A stretch of 64,000 nucleotides of DNA from Terrilactibacillus laevilacticus (GCF_006517395.1 NZ_VDCY01000006.1:103287-167286); one strand, 5' to 3'; shown: positions 37,437 through 46,458, numbered from the stretch's first letter. The notes: generated by a model from the letters alone, not told the origin. A program made the numbers and translations.

Positions 37437-37557
37437 ATAATCAACAATTTTACTTGATTTGTTGAGTAATCAACGAATTGCATTCATTTAACCATTGAAA
37501 GTAAAAAGGGTTTTTTTATAATTATAAACAGATGTTGATTATTCAATCAATATTAAT
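37437..37557. promoter_or_regulatory. Repeated TTGATTA/TAATCAA sites upstream of the CMD gene
   Basis: TAATCAACAA (37438-37447), TTGTTGAGTAATCAACGAA (37460-37478) and the palindrome TTGATTATTCAATCAA (37542-37557) lie between the broken TetR gene and the CMD gene. They look like TetR operators for the divergent pair; not verified. Confidence 0.45.
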
Positions 37558-37628
37558 TTTTGCAGCATCTAGTTCAGCTACCTTTTGAAATATTAAAAGT
37601 GAACTAACTTCTACCAGGAGGCTTATTT

Positions 37629-38384
37629 ATGGATCGTGTTGAAAAGAGCAACGAAAAATACAAACAACTATTTGGTGATGGAGTACCCGCCGCATATGCT
37701 ACTGATCCTGATTTTCAGGACATCCTTAGCCGTTTCATTTTTGGGGAAGTATTCTATCAAGGAAATTTGGATGACAAACAACGGGAACTTATCACTCTGG
37801 TAGTGCTTGCTACCAACCAGACATTGCCTCAGTTCAAGGCACATGTTGGTGCGGCACTAAACATTGGGGTAACACCTGTAGAAATCAAAGAGGCCATTTA
37901 TCAGTGTGCTCCATACATTGGATTCCCGAAAACATTAAACGCCATCAATGAAGCCAATGAGGTTTTCAAAGCGAAGAATATTGAGTTACCAATTGAAAGC
38001 CAAAAACAGGTTGATGAAGATAATCGTTTTGACAAGGGGCTTGCAACTCAAGTAGAGATTTTTGGTGATGTCATTTCCAAAATGCAAGAGAGTGCCCCAG
38101 CCAAACAAAAGCATATTCAGGAATACCTTTCTGCTTTTTGCTTTGGAGACTTTTACACCCGTGGCGGACTAGATTTGAAAACACGAGAATTGCTGACACT
38201 TTGTATCGTAAGCAGTCTTGGAGGTTGTGAAGGTCAAGTAAAGTCACATGTGCTGGGTAACAAAAATGTGGGAAATAACAAAGAAACTTTGATCACTGCC
38301 ATCACCCACTGCCTCCCCTATATGGGCTTTCCGAGAACATTGAACGCATTAGCTTGTGTCAATGAAATGATTCTGGAAAATTAG
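37629..38384 (+). CDS. Carboxymuconolactone decarboxylase (CMD) family protein, two CMD domains
   Basis: 251-residue protein with tandem CMD folds: residues ~20-110 (RELITLVVLATNQTLPQFKA, HVGAALNIGVTPVEIKEAIY) and ~145-245 (RELLTLCIVSSLGGCEGQVK, SHVLGNKN). The AhpD-like CxxC is not present; the second domain has single Cys residues in LCIVSSLGGCEG. GGAGG before ATG. It heads a plus-strand run with two aldo/keto reductases (gaps 57 and 44 bases), so it probably acts in the same detoxification or catabolic step. Confidence 0.87.
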   Translation: MDRVEKSNEKYKQLFGDGVPAAYATDPDFQDILSRFIFGEVFYQGNLDDKQRELITLVVLATNQTLPQFKAHVGAALNIGVTPVEIKEAIYQCAPYIGFPKTLNAINEANEVFKAKNIELPIESQKQVDEDNRFDKGLATQVEIFGDVISKMQESAPAKQKHIQEYLSAFCFGDFYTRGGLDLKTRELLTLCIVSSLGGCEGQVKSHVLGNKNVGNNKETLITAITHCLPYMGFPRTLNALACVNEMILEN

Positions 38385-38441
38385 AAAAGTAAAAAAGCAA
38401 GGTACAAAAAAATATAACAATGCAAAAGGAGACAAAAAGGC

Positions 38442-39302
38442 ATGTTTAACGAAACTTATAAATTATCAAATGGTGTAGAAATTCCAAAATTAGGCCTTGG
38501 TACGTGGTTGCTTGATGACACACAGGCAACTCAGGCAGTGCGAGATGCCATATCTATCGGATATCGTCATATTGATACCGCTCAGGCTTATATGAATGAA
38601 GCTGGTGTTGGTGAAGGAATCAAATCATGTGGTGTTGCAAGAGAAGAACTTTTTATCACAACAAAGGTTGCGGCGGAATTAAAGACCTATGATGCCGTTA
38701 CGCAGTCCATTGATGAGTCTTTATCAAAGATGGGACTGGATTACATTGACCTTCTGATTATCCACAGCCCACAGCCTTGGACGGAGTTCCGGGAGGAGAA
38801 CCGTTACTTTGAGGAAAACAAAGAAATATGGAAATCTTTGGAGAAGGCTTATAAGACAGGCAAGGTAAAGGCAATTGGTCTTTCTAACTTCCTTCAAGAT
38901 GATGTAGAGAATATTCTTGCAAACTGCGAGATTAAGCCTATGGTAAATCAGGTATTGGCACATGTGAGCAATACTCCTTTGGAACTAATTGAATTCTGCC
39001 AGAAGCATAACATCCTGGTCGAGGCCTATTCACCAATTGCCCACGGTGCAGTTCTCGATCATGCAGAGTTTAAGGTAATCGCTGATAAGTATGGAGTATC
39101 TGTTGCTCAGCTTTGCCTGCGTTATTGCTTACAGCTTGGTCTTGTCGTCATTCCTAAGACGGCAAATCCGGATCACATGAGAAACAATTCTGAGCTTGAT
39201 TTTGCTATAAGCGATGGGGATATGGAGACTTTGAAGAATGCAGAGCACATCCAGGATTATGGTGAGCATAGCTTCTTCCCAGTATTTGGCGGGAAATTAT
39301 AA
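38442..39302 (+). CDS. Aldo/keto reductase, AKR5 type
   Basis: 286-residue NADPH reductase: PKLGLGTWLLDDTQAT, HIDTAQAYMNEAGVGEGI (Asp, Tyr), ITTKVAAELKTYD (Lys), LLIIHSPQPWTEF (His), VVIPKTANPDHMRNNSEL. AAAAGGAG before ATG 38442. It is the second gene of the CMD-AKR-AKR run. Sequence differs clearly from the AKR5 at 35325, so it is not a recent duplicate. Confidence 0.92.
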   Translation: MFNETYKLSNGVEIPKLGLGTWLLDDTQATQAVRDAISIGYRHIDTAQAYMNEAGVGEGIKSCGVAREELFITTKVAAELKTYDAVTQSIDESLSKMGLDYIDLLIIHSPQPWTEFREENRYFEENKEIWKSLEKAYKTGKVKAIGLSNFLQDDVENILANCEIKPMVNQVLAHVSNTPLELIEFCQKHNILVEAYSPIAHGAVLDHAEFKVIADKYGVSVAQLCLRYCLQLGLVVIPKTANPDHMRNNSELDFAISDGDMETLKNAEHIQDYGEHSFFPVFGGKL

Positions 39303-39346
39303 TAGACAGGTATGTGCAGAAAAGGATTAATTTTTGGAGGTGCATG

Positions 39347-40324
39347 ATGGAATATCGAACAGTAGGAAAAACAGGAATTCAGGTTTCCAATTTATGTTTT
39401 GGTACCATGTCTTTTGGCGGAGACGCTGATGAAGAAACATCTAAAAGCATGTATAAGCGTTGTCGGGAAGCTGGTATCAACTTTTTCGACACGGCCGATG
39501 TTTATGGGCGTTCTGAGGAAATTCTAGGGGAATGTATCGCTCATGAAAGGGATCAAATCGTTTTAACATCAAAGGTGTTCTGGAACACGAGTGCTGATGT
39601 GAATTCGAGAGGCTTGTCTCGAAAACATATGATGCAAGGGATTGAAAACAGCCTGCGTCGCTTAAAGACGGATTATATTGATTTTTATTTCGTCCATGAC
39701 TTTGATGAACTAACTCCAATCGAGGAAACACTAAGGACACTTGATGACTTACAGCGTCAAGGAAAGATCCTTTATCCGGCAGTAAGCAATTGGGCCGCAT
39801 GGCAAATTACAAAAGCATTAGGAATTTCTGCAAAAGAGCAACTTGCTCGCTTTGAATTGATTCAGCCTATGTATAACCTTGTTAAACGGCAAGCAGAGGT
39901 TGAAATTTTACCAATGGCTGCTTCTGAACAAATTGGTGTCATTACGTACAGCCCACTTGGTGCTGGACTTTTATCAGGAAAATATGGAGTGAATAAGCGT
40001 CCAGGGGAGGGCCGACTTGTTCAAAATGCCCGCTATCAAGACCGTTACGGTGCCAATGAAGATTTTGTTACTGCTGAACAGTTTACCAAATATGCCGGGG
40101 AACATGATGTAAAACCTGCAACTTTAGCAGTAGCGTGGGTAATGGCTAATCCCTCTGTTACTGCTCCTATCATTGGTGCACGTAATTTAAAGCAATTGGA
40201 AGATTCATTAGCAGCAACAGATTTTAAAATGACACCAGATATGTATGCTGAAATTTCACGTTTGTCAAGAACACCTGGTCTTGCAACCGACCGAACAGAG
40301 ATATTGACTGGTAAATGGTCGTAA
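39347..40324 (+). CDS. Aldo/keto reductase (Kvbeta/YajO-like)
   Basis: 325-residue barrel oxidoreductase: VSNLCFGTMSFGGDADEE, FFDTADVYGRSEEILGE (Asp, Tyr), VLTSKVFWNTSADV (Lys), FYFVHDFDELTPIEETL (His), APIIGARNLKQLEDSL. Two adjacent ATGs (39344, 39347) follow GGAGG; the second has better spacing. Third gene of the CMD operon. No terminator hairpin is seen directly after it. Confidence 0.9.
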   Translation: MEYRTVGKTGIQVSNLCFGTMSFGGDADEETSKSMYKRCREAGINFFDTADVYGRSEEILGECIAHERDQIVLTSKVFWNTSADVNSRGLSRKHMMQGIENSLRRLKTDYIDFYFVHDFDELTPIEETLRTLDDLQRQGKILYPAVSNWAAWQITKALGISAKEQLARFELIQPMYNLVKRQAEVEILPMAASEQIGVITYSPLGAGLLSGKYGVNKRPGEGRLVQNARYQDRYGANEDFVTAEQFTKYAGEHDVKPATLAVAWVMANPSVTAPIIGARNLKQLEDSLAATDFKMTPDMYAEISRLSRTPGLATDRTEILTGKWS

Positions 40325-40460
40325 ATTCAATTATAAATATAGTGAGGAATCCGAGGGGATAGTTATGTAAACTGTACCCTTCTTTTTTTCTCTTTCACTA
40401 GGCTCCTTGTTCGTAAAAACAGACACTGAATAATTCCATTAATAGTCTACTATGTCCCCA

Positions 40461-40648
40461 TAAAAAAATTAAATTCCACCGCCCTTCCCCTTCTCACTCC
40501 CCTCAACCCCTACTCTCCCAAGGACTCATGCCCTCTTTTACTTCTCTTCTACTCTTTGTTATAAAAAAATTAAATTCCGGACTTTTTCTCGATTTTCACT
40601 CGTTTATGTAACGATTTTTCACTGATTTTAATAAAAAAATTATGTTCC
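40461..40648 (+). repeat. Pyrimidine-rich intergenic stretch with three AAAAAAATTAAATTCC motifs
   Basis: TAAAAAAATTAAATTCC at 40461-40477 and 40562-40578, and TAAAAAAATTATGTTCC at 40632-40648, separated by C/T-rich sequence (CCGCCCTTCCCCTTCTCAC, CCTCAACCCCTACTCTCCCA). The order and wording match the stretch at 44372-44569. No protein frame. The remaining part of 40325-41108 shows only a hairpin and AT-rich sequence. Confidence 0.6.
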
Positions 40649-40788
40649 AGAGTGGAAAGAACGAAATAGAAAACGGAAGATGCACTGGCTCCTAAACTGT
40701 TAGGTAGATCACTGGAAAAGACACTAATGTTGATTTATAATAAAGTTTGATTAAAATTCACTCTAAACTTTTGATTTCACCGCATATA

Positions 40789-40832
40789 AAAAGCCAACAT
40801 TTTGAATAAAGTTTGATCAAAATGTTGGCTTT
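40789..40832. terminator. Hairpin with TTTGATCAAAA-type arms
   Basis: AAAAGCCAACATTTTGA pairs with TCAAAATGTTGGCTTT, with ATAAAGTTTGA as loop; T-rich on the plus side. Confidence 0.7.
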
Positions 40833-41108
40833 CCTTTAATTTCAAGAACTGTTTTTAATAAAAAAGATTGATTATTTTGATCCTCCCTATTCCACTAAAG
40901 CACTCCGTTAACTGAACAAAAGTTACATGAAAATTTATATTAAGGTCCCACATTAGGAGGATTTAAAACATGTTCAGCAAAATCATCTGTTCTATACCGT
41001 AATGACTCTTGTTGTTCAAAAAGTTTCTCCTTATATAGTCGGTAAGAACATAATTATATCAAATCGTTTGTTTCACTAAAGTGTCAAAGCTGGATAAATA
41101 TATACGAT

Positions 41109-41430
41109 CTACTTCAATGACCGATTAAATACCTTTTGCCATTTTGTGTTCTCATAACCAACTTTAATATAAAATTGATGAGCTTTTTCTCTATTCCCAC
41201 CTGAACGCATACTGATTTCTGAATATCCATGCTTCATTGCCCACTTTTCACATTCTTTTAACAAAATTTGTCCTATGCCTCGTTATCTGTGCTGGGCATC
41301 GACTACTATTCCACCAAGTTCTGCATATACGCCTTCCAGTAGATGTTTGCCAAAAATATGCGCCCATCCTGAAACTAATCTATCCTGATTCTCATAAACG
41401 AATATTGAGTTGAACTTGTTGATTGGTCAT
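41109..41430 (-). pseudogene. GNAT acetyltransferase remnant
   Basis: Frame reads FVYENQDRLVSGWAHIFGKH, YAELGGIVVDAQHR, an in-frame stop, then RGIGQILLKECEKWAMKHGY and SEISMRSGGNREKAHQFYIK to a stop at 41109. The stop falls inside the acetyl-CoA RxxGxG motif and the N-terminal third is missing. Confidence 0.75.
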
Positions 41431-41529
41431 ATTGACTCCTCCTATAAATTTTATATTTTGCTGCGATTCCGTTACACCATTCCCCATTAACCTTTTTTTG
41501 GGACTATTTGTAATCTCTGCGCAGTGAAA

Positions 41530-42276
41530 TTAAACCTGTGCTAGCCCTCCATCTACGAATAATTCAGCACCCGTCAAGTAACTGCTTTCGTCTGAAGCAA
41601 GGAAAGATACGACGCTTGCTACTTCTTCAGGTGTCCCAACTTTTCCAGCTGGAACAGTATTTCTGCTATTTTCCAGTACCTCCTCAAGTGCATCACCAAA
41701 AAGCTCATCGTAGGCAGGTGTAAGAATACCTCCTGGACTAACTACATTTACACGGATTTCAGTTCCTTTTAGGTCAAGAATCCAGCTGCGAACTAGTGCT
41801 CTTAATGCTGCTTTAGATGCTCCATATACACTAAACGCTGGGTTGCCAATTGAACCAGCAGTAGAGCCTGTTACAATAATAGAACCTACTTTGTTCGGGA
41901 ATAGTGATAACGCTTTTTGAACAGTAAAGATGGTTCCTTTAACGTTAATATCGAACGTTCTATCAACCTGCTCTTCAGTAATTCCACCTAATGGAAGGAA
42001 GTTTCCAATTCCTGCATTAGCAAAAAGAATGTCCAACTTACCTTTTTCCTGTTTTATAATGTCATATAGTTTGTCTAAGTCTTCAATCTTAGAAATATCC
42101 CCTTGTACACCGGTTACGTTCTTTCCAATTTGGTTAACAGCTTTATCAAGTTCGTTTTGTCTGCGTCCCGTGATATAAACATATGCACCTTCGTTTACAA
42201 ACTTTTGTGCTGTAGCAAGACCAATCCCACTTGTTCCACCCGTTACAAGCGCTATTTTACCTTCAAATTTACCCAT
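41530..42276 (-). CDS. Classical short-chain dehydrogenase/reductase
   Basis: 248-residue [35 protein letters not shown], Ser in [26 protein letters not shown] and [18 protein letters not shown]-terminus [22 protein letters not shown] eight bases before ATG 42276. The divergent HxlR-type gene 165 bases away is its likely regulator, an arrangement common for quinone/aldehyde-stress genes. Substrate unknown. Confidence 0.92.
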   Translation of the reverse strand: MGKFEGKIALVTGGTSGIGLATAQKFVNEGAYVYITGRRQNELDKAVNQIGKNVTGVQGDISKIEDLDKLYDIIKQEKGKLDILFANAGIGNFLPLGGITEEQVDRTFDINVKGTIFTVQKALSLFPNKVGSIIVTGSTAGSIGNPAFSVYGASKAALRALVRSWILDLKGTEIRVNVVSPGGILTPAYDELFGDALEEVLENSRNTVPAGKVGTPEEVASVVSFLASDESSYLTGAELFVDGGLAQV

Positions 42277-42441
42277 ACTTAACACTCCTTTAGAGTTAAT
42301 TTTATTTTATGTCTATTACCTTTAAGTACTTGAAGAACAACTTACAAGATATAGTATCCTTCAGTAAGCACATTAACGGAAGTACCCACTTTTTTGTGAT
42401 ATAGTAACTAAAAAGTAATAAATGTGGAATGGAGAGGTTTA

Positions 42442-42831
42442 GACTTGAAAAAATTTAGTTGTGGTTTTGAAGTGACAAAAGAAGTTATTGGCGGAAAATG
42501 GAAAGGTATTGTATTATACTTTTTAATGAAAGGACCAAAGAGAACGAGTGAATTAAAGCGCATTGTCCCAAATATAACTCAGAAAATGCTGATTCAAACA
42601 CTTAGAGAGCTTGAAGCCAGTGGACTTGTGAGCAGAAAGATGTATAATCAAGTACCACCGAAGGTTGAATATTCATCCACTGAACTTGGAGAATCTCTTA
42701 AACCTATCTTGCAGGAGCTCTGTCAATGGGGAAGCCATTATGCGGAGCAAGAGTATGCAGAAGGTGAATTTGAAATCTCACAACCAAAAGAGGCTTCTTT
42801 AATGAGGAAACCAACTTATAACACCTTATAA
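42442..42831 (+). CDS. HxlR family regulator (YodB/HypR-like group)
   Basis: 129-residue winged-helix regulator: KKFSCGFEVTKEVIGGKWKG with an N-terminal Cys at position 5, the redox-sensing position in YodB/CatR-type proteins, then RIVPNITQKMLIQTLRELEA and GLVSRKMYNQVPPKVEYSST. TTG 42442 follows GGAGAGG by 7 bases; an upstream GTG (42424) is less likely. Divergent to the SDR gene. The single N-terminal Cys suggests control by quinones or disulfide stress, an inference from the family. Confidence 0.87.
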   Translation, partial: DLKKFSCGFEVTKEVIGGKWKGIVLYFLMKGPKRTSELKRIVPNITQKMLIQTLRELEASGLVSRKMYNQVPPKVEYSSTELGESLKPILQELCQWGSHYAEQEYAEGEFEISQPKEASLMRKPTYNTL

Positions 42832-42860
42832 TAAATGATAAATAAGAAGAACCTATTTTA

Positions 42861-43008
42861 AAAAAAAGATTGATCAAAATGGGCTCTTTCTTTGTGAAGT
42901 ATTGTTCAATTTTTATAAAAAGTTTGATCATTTCCTATCTAAGTTGTTCAACAATCGCGCCCTTTAAACGGCACAACGTTTTTTTAAAGTTTGATCAAAC
43001 TTTATTCC
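42861..43008. repeat. Cluster of TTTGATCAAA-type elements
   Basis: AAGATTGATCAAAATGG (42868), AAAAGTTTGATCATTTC (42920) and the palindrome AAAGTTTGATCAAACTTT (42987-43004) lie close together; related copies are at 40739-40755 and 40807-40822. The last one overlaps the 3' end of the dehydrogenase gene. Function unknown; some can fold as hairpin terminators. Confidence 0.5.
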
Positions 43009-43814
43009 AAATCAGTTCTTAAGAGATCATGTAAAAGACTTGAGATTGGTGTAGGTGACTCCACCTGTTGTGCTGTCTTTTTCAGAAGACCAACATCCTT
43101 CAGTGGTATCTCACTCTGATTTACCTCTTTTTTCTCGGCAATCATATTTCCAATGCTTTGATAAATCGGAGCAGGAAACAACGTTTGTGTCAGCATGTTG
43201 ACGACGGCTTTTGGATTGACACCGTTTTTCTCAGATATCGTAAGTGCTTCCCTTAGAGAATATGAAGCAGAAGTAAGCAGGAAGTTTCCCAAGAGCTTGA
43301 CAAGCGTAGCCGCTCCAACCTCCTCCCCAAAATCAAAGATACCCTGTCCTCCCATCGCTTTTAGTAGGGGTTGGACTCGTTTCTTAGCTTGCTGCGACCC
43401 TGCATAAGGAATCCAAAGCTTTTTGGCAACGGCTGCTTCAGGTCTTCCAAAAATGGGAGCCTCAACGTAGGCACTGCCGTGTTGTGCGTGCATGGCTGCA
43501 AGTTTCTTTGCTGTTTCTGGCATCACTGTACTCATAGAAATATGAATCCCATCTGGTCCCAGTTGTCCTAAAAATCCCGGACTTGACACAATGCTTTCCA
43601 GAGCCGCATCATCCCACAAAAGAGTCACAACAATTCCACCGGTTGTCACGGCGTCAGTCGGTCGGTTCACCTGTTGCGCCCCCTCAGCAACCAGTGGTTC
43701 CGCTTTGCTTGCAGTCCGGTTATACACCCGGAGAGCATACCCAGCATTTAAAAGATTGGACGCCACAGGGAGACCCAAATTACCAAGTCCAATAAATCCG
43801 ATCATTTCACTCAT
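43002..43814 (-). CDS. NAD(P)-dependent 3-hydroxyisobutyrate-dehydrogenase-like enzyme
   Basis: About 270-residue member of the beta-hydroxyacid dehydrogenase family. IGFIGLGNLGLPVASNLLNA is the Rossmann motif; YVEAPIFGRPEAAVAKKLWI replaces the usual DAPVSGG, and the catalytic Lys is in VKLLGNFLLTSASYSLREAL. The FGRPEA variant is typical of the reductase-like (imine reductase/GLYR) subgroup. AGGAGG lies upstream; ATG 43814 or 43820 may start. Downstream of the MerR gene and preceded by the ACGTTAACGT palindrome, so probably controlled by it. Confidence 0.87.
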   Translation of the reverse strand: MSEMIGFIGLGNLGLPVASNLLNAGYALRVYNRTASKAEPLVAEGAQQVNRPTDAVTTGGIVVTLLWDDAALESIVSSPGFLGQLGPDGIHISMSTVMPETAKKLAAMHAQHGSAYVEAPIFGRPEAAVAKKLWIPYAGSQQAKKRVQPLLKAMGGQGIFDFGEEVGAATLVKLLGNFLLTSASYSLREALTISEKNGVNPKAVVNMLTQTLFPAPIYQSIGNMIAEKKEVNQSEIPLKDVGLLKKTAQQVESPTPISSLLHDLLRTDLE

Positions 43815-43848
43815 TTGCATCAATCCTCCTGAATCAGTTGGTTTAAAA

Positions 43849-43868
43849 ACATTACGTTAACGTTATGT
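43849..43868. promoter_or_regulatory. MerR-type operator, copy 1
   Basis: ACATTACGTTAACGTTATGT, near-perfect palindrome centred on GTTAAC, 35-55 bases before the dehydrogenase gene. The same core occurs before the MerR gene itself. Confidence 0.7.
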
Positions 43869-43878
43869 TTTGGGTAAA

Positions 43879-43906
43879 AAAAACCTATCGAGGTTTTTTT
43901 TCTTCT
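43879..43906 (-). terminator. Hairpin after MerR gene
   Basis: AAAAAACCT and AGGTTTTTT arms around ATCG, overlapping the stop region of the MerR gene. Confidence 0.6.
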
Positions 43907-44274
43907 AACCAGCGCTCAAAACGTTCAATATGATCCTCTAACTCAGCACGAAATTGCTGGTACTCTCTGATCTTCTGATCTGCTTCAGCGAGATGTTGGC
44001 GCAGAACAACGAGCACTTTCTGTTTAGCCTGTACGCCACTAGGATCAATGAAATAGAGATCGATAACGTCCCGAATTTCATCAAGGCTGAGTCTAAGCTT
44101 CTTTAACTGGTTAATTTTCCTTAGGCGTGCGAGTGTCTCCTCTGTGTAATAGTGCTGCCCTTGGCCTTCACGCTCTCCTGGAGGGATCAATCCAATGCTT
44201 TCATAATATCGAACGGTGCGCGGAGTCACTCCGGCTCGTTCCGTCAATTCACCTATCCGCATGCGGCCATTCAT
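43885..44274 (-). CDS. MerR family regulator
   Basis: 129-residue regulator: MRIGELTERAGVTPRTVRYY, ESIGLIPPGEREGQGQHYYT (winged HTH) and a long C-terminal coiled coil (residues ~85-125). No metal-binding Cys cluster, so a small organic ligand is likelier than a metal. ATG 44274; the internal MRIGE Met is an alternative. Its own promoter region contains the palindrome ACGTTACGTTAACGTTATGT, indicating autoregulation, and the same site precedes the downstream dehydrogenase. GC content is somewhat higher than in the neighbours. Confidence 0.88.
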   Translation of the reverse strand: MNGRMRIGELTERAGVTPRTVRYYESIGLIPPGEREGQGQHYYTEETLARLRKINQLKKLRLSLDEIRDVIDLYFIDPSGVQAKQKVLVVLRQHLAEADQKIREYQQFRAELEDHIERFERWLEEKKPR

Positions 44275-44287
44275 CGCTCATCCCCCA

Positions 44288-44309
44288 AACGTTACGTTAA
44301 CGTTATGTT
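44288..44309. promoter_or_regulatory. MerR-type operator, copy 2
   Basis: ACGTTACGTTAACGTTATGT plus a flanking TATGTT, located 15-35 bases upstream of the MerR start codon. Confidence 0.7.
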
Positions 44310-44371
44310 ATGTTTATAGTATCATTTGAGCAAGCATTTGTCAAAACCATGTGCTTGTTGCTATATAGCTG

Positions 44372-44569
44372 TAAAAAAGTCCGTTCCCGCCACCTGCCTT
44401 CCCTATATCCCCTTCAAACCCTTATCCCCCAAGGCTCCACACCCTCTTTCCCCCTTCTTTTGACTGCTAAAAAGTTCTTCCCTCAAAGGCCCGTCTTTTC
44501 TCGATTATCCCCTCTTTTCTCCACTCTGGGTTGTGCAGAATATTCCGCCTATGTAAAATAGTTGTTCCC
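44372..44569 (+). repeat. Second pyrimidine-rich stretch with three AAAARTT..TTCCC motifs
   Basis: TAAAAAAGTCCGTTCCC (44372-44388), CTAAAAAGTTCTTCCC (44467-44482) and GTAAAATAGTTGTTCCC (44553-44569) with C/T-rich spacers that align with those at 40478-40631 (CCCAAGGCTCCACACCCTC against CCCAAGGACTCATGCCCTC; TTTTCTCGATT in both). Purine-rich sequence with GGAAxGAA follows in both. No protein frame. Confidence 0.6.
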
Positions 44570-44815
44570 TGAACGGGAACGGAATGAAGAGAAAATCAGG
44601 AGAAAAGACTTGAAATGTAGCAATTTTGGGATGGTGTTACAGTTGGGAAACGCCTGAAAAAGAACCGAAACCCTACGGGTTATCCAGTGGGGAAAACAAC
44701 CGATTAGAAACAGGAAAAACGGAATAAGGATTCCTGAAACCCTTATTGGGCAAGGGATTGAGGGCATATTGAACAAAAAAGAAAGACTGGATCGCTACTG
44801 GATACAGCCTGAATT

Positions 44816-45082
44816 TTATTGATTTGATACTGAAACAACTACTCGATTGACGGTTGAATAATGGTTCCATACATAGTGTTGTGGCTGCCGGTTCTTCCTT
44901 GATTCCCGCTTTCGCAACAGTTTTTTCCTTATAGCTGTTTTCTTTACGGCTTTTGTTTCGTGATTAGAAGATGCGGCTGAAGTTTTCTCCGCATGATTAG
45001 TAGTTAATCCAAATACTAAAGCTAATGCGATGACTACGACAATCGCAGACACACTCACCCAAATTTTCTTATTCTTATTCAT
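44816..45082 (-). CDS. Small exported protein, possibly frameshifted
   Basis: 88 residues beginning MNKNKKIWVSVSAIVVVIAL with one N-terminal membrane/signal segment, then an Ala/Ser/Lys-rich stretch. After ETKAVKKTAIRK the frame becomes Arg-rich (KLLRKRESRKNRQPQ), whereas the neighbouring frame reads the more natural KTVAKAGIKEEPAATT, so an indel is likely. AGAAGGGAAGAAGAG precedes the ATG. Family not recognised; it may be a truncated cell-wall protein. Confidence 0.5.
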   Translation of the reverse strand: MNKNKKIWVSVSAIVVVIALALVFGLTTNHAEKTSAASSNHETKAVKKTAIRKKLLRKRESRKNRQPQHYVWNHYSTVNRVVVSVSNQ

Positions 45083-45230
45083 TTCTCTTCTTCCCTTCTT
45101 GTTATAAAAGTCTAATTTGACTTGCCTATTTTTTTGAATTCCTGTTATTCTATGCCGTTCCTGTAAAACTATTATCCACAGTCAATAAAGTGATGAACGC
45201 CACTTCAAAGAGAAAAGAGCAAAACAAAAA

Positions 45231-45254
45231 AGCCAACAGAAAGTTCTGTTGGCT
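45231..45254 (-). terminator. Terminator of the L,D-transpeptidase gene
   Basis: AGCCAACAGA pairs with TCTGTTGGCT and is followed on the minus strand by TTTTTTGTTTTGC. Confidence 0.88.
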
Positions 45255-45276
45255 CTTTGCATTCCCTGATAGAGAA

Positions 45277-46458
45277 TTAGTATTTGTATAGCTCCTGAGT
45301 AGGAGTTTGAATGATAACTGGATTCTTTTTAGGATCCAACCATTTTAGGATTTTGACAACATTGGTTTGAGAAGTAGCCGTACATCCAAGTGTGTAATGG
45401 TAGTTACCAGTAGCCACATGGAAGAAGATTGCACTACCTTTGTACGGAGTACGTTTCGTGTTGTAGTTGATAACGAAACCGTAATTGTAGGCTGAAACAT
45501 ACATATTTTCAGCACTTCTCCATTGACCTCTTGTTCTACGTTTTGATTGCCATGTGTTATATAGGCGAGAACGTGAGTCATCTACCCAAACATCATCAGT
45601 CGTTGTTTTTCTATAATGCAATTTTGTTCCTGGATTGTTATAACGTCCAAAAGCAGTTCCAATGGTGTATTTACCAATTGGAGAACGTTTGCCGCCTTCA
45701 CTCATTTTAGATTGAGTCGCAAATCCGTATTTACCAATATAGCCTGTTGTGCTTAGAACAGGAATCCATTGGCCTTTGGAATTCTTCTCATATGTGTGAA
45801 TTTGGGCATAGCTTGTATTGTAACCATTAGCTGTGACGAGGATTAACTGTTTGTTGCTTCCTACTGTCTTCAACTTCGCAGCATAGTTTGTTGGAGCTTT
45901 TGGAGCTGCTGGTTTTCTAGTGGTTAGATACTTTGCAGAAACATAGCCTGTTTTACTTCCAACTTTGATTTTGTCCCAAGAACCTTTTGAAATAACGCTA
46001 ACTGCTTGGTTTTTCTTAACAGTCGTTACGACACGGTATCTTGTGCTTGGACCAGTACGGACATTCAAAGACCTTGCTGTGACATACATGGTTGTCGTTT
46101 TGGTAGCTGCTGATTTCACTGCAGTTTTAACTACCACCGCTTTTTTAGTAGGAACTTTAGTTGGTTTTTTAGGCGGATGTAGATTTCTCGTAGTGAGATA
46201 TTTGTTTGATGCCCAACCAGTTTTACTTCCAACCGTAATTCTATCCCAAGAACCTTTTGTCTCTGTGACTCTGACAGATTGATTCTTCTTAATCGTTGTC
46301 ACCACTCTGTAATGCGTACTTGGACCCGTTCTTACATTTAATGCACTAGCCGTTACATATTTTGTTTTGCTAGTAGCAGCATGAGCGGGTTCACTCATTT
46401 GAATCCCCATAAATAAAACTAACATTGCAACAAGAGTTACGAATACCTTTTTCAACAT
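45277..46458 (-). CDS. Secreted L,D-transpeptidase with two SH3b domains
   Basis: 393-residue exported wall enzyme. Signal peptide ends after AHA (~residue 27). Two bacterial SH3 domains follow (VTASALNVRTGPSTHYRVVT and VTARSLNVRTGPSTRYRVVT), joined by a Lys/Pro/Thr-rich linker, and a YkuD-type catalytic domain at ~185-390 with the His...Gly-Cys motif in IFFHVATGNYHYTLGCTATS. It should cross-link or modify peptidoglycan, with SH3b binding the wall. ATG 46458 follows GAGAGG by 7 bases. Own terminator; monocistronic. The two SH3b units are nearly identical, a recent duplication. Confidence 0.9.
   Translation of the reverse strand: MLKKVFVTLVAMLVLFMGIQMSEPAHAATSKTKYVTASALNVRTGPSTHYRVVTTIKKNQSVRVTETKGSWDRITVGSKTGWASNKYLTTRNLHPPKKPTKVPTKKAVVVKTAVKSAATKTTTMYVTARSLNVRTGPSTRYRVVTTVKKNQAVSVISKGSWDKIKVGSKTGYVSAKYLTTRKPAAPKAPTNYAAKLKTVGSNKQLILVTANGYNTSYAQIHTYEKNSKGQWIPVLSTTGYIGKYGFATQSKMSEGGKRSPIGKYTIGTAFGRYNNPGTKLHYRKTTTDDVWVDDSRSRLYNTWQSKRRTRGQWRSAENMYVSAYNYGFVINYNTKRTPYKGSAIFFHVATGNYHYTLGCTATSQTNVVKILKWLDPKKNPVIIQTPTQELYKY

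Noticed and set aside
40325..41108. CRISPR-like array (repeated 17-base motif)
   Set aside because: Only three copies with spacing of 101 and 70 bases, motif imperfect and AT-rich, spacers pyrimidine-rich and related to the second stretch; no cas genes.
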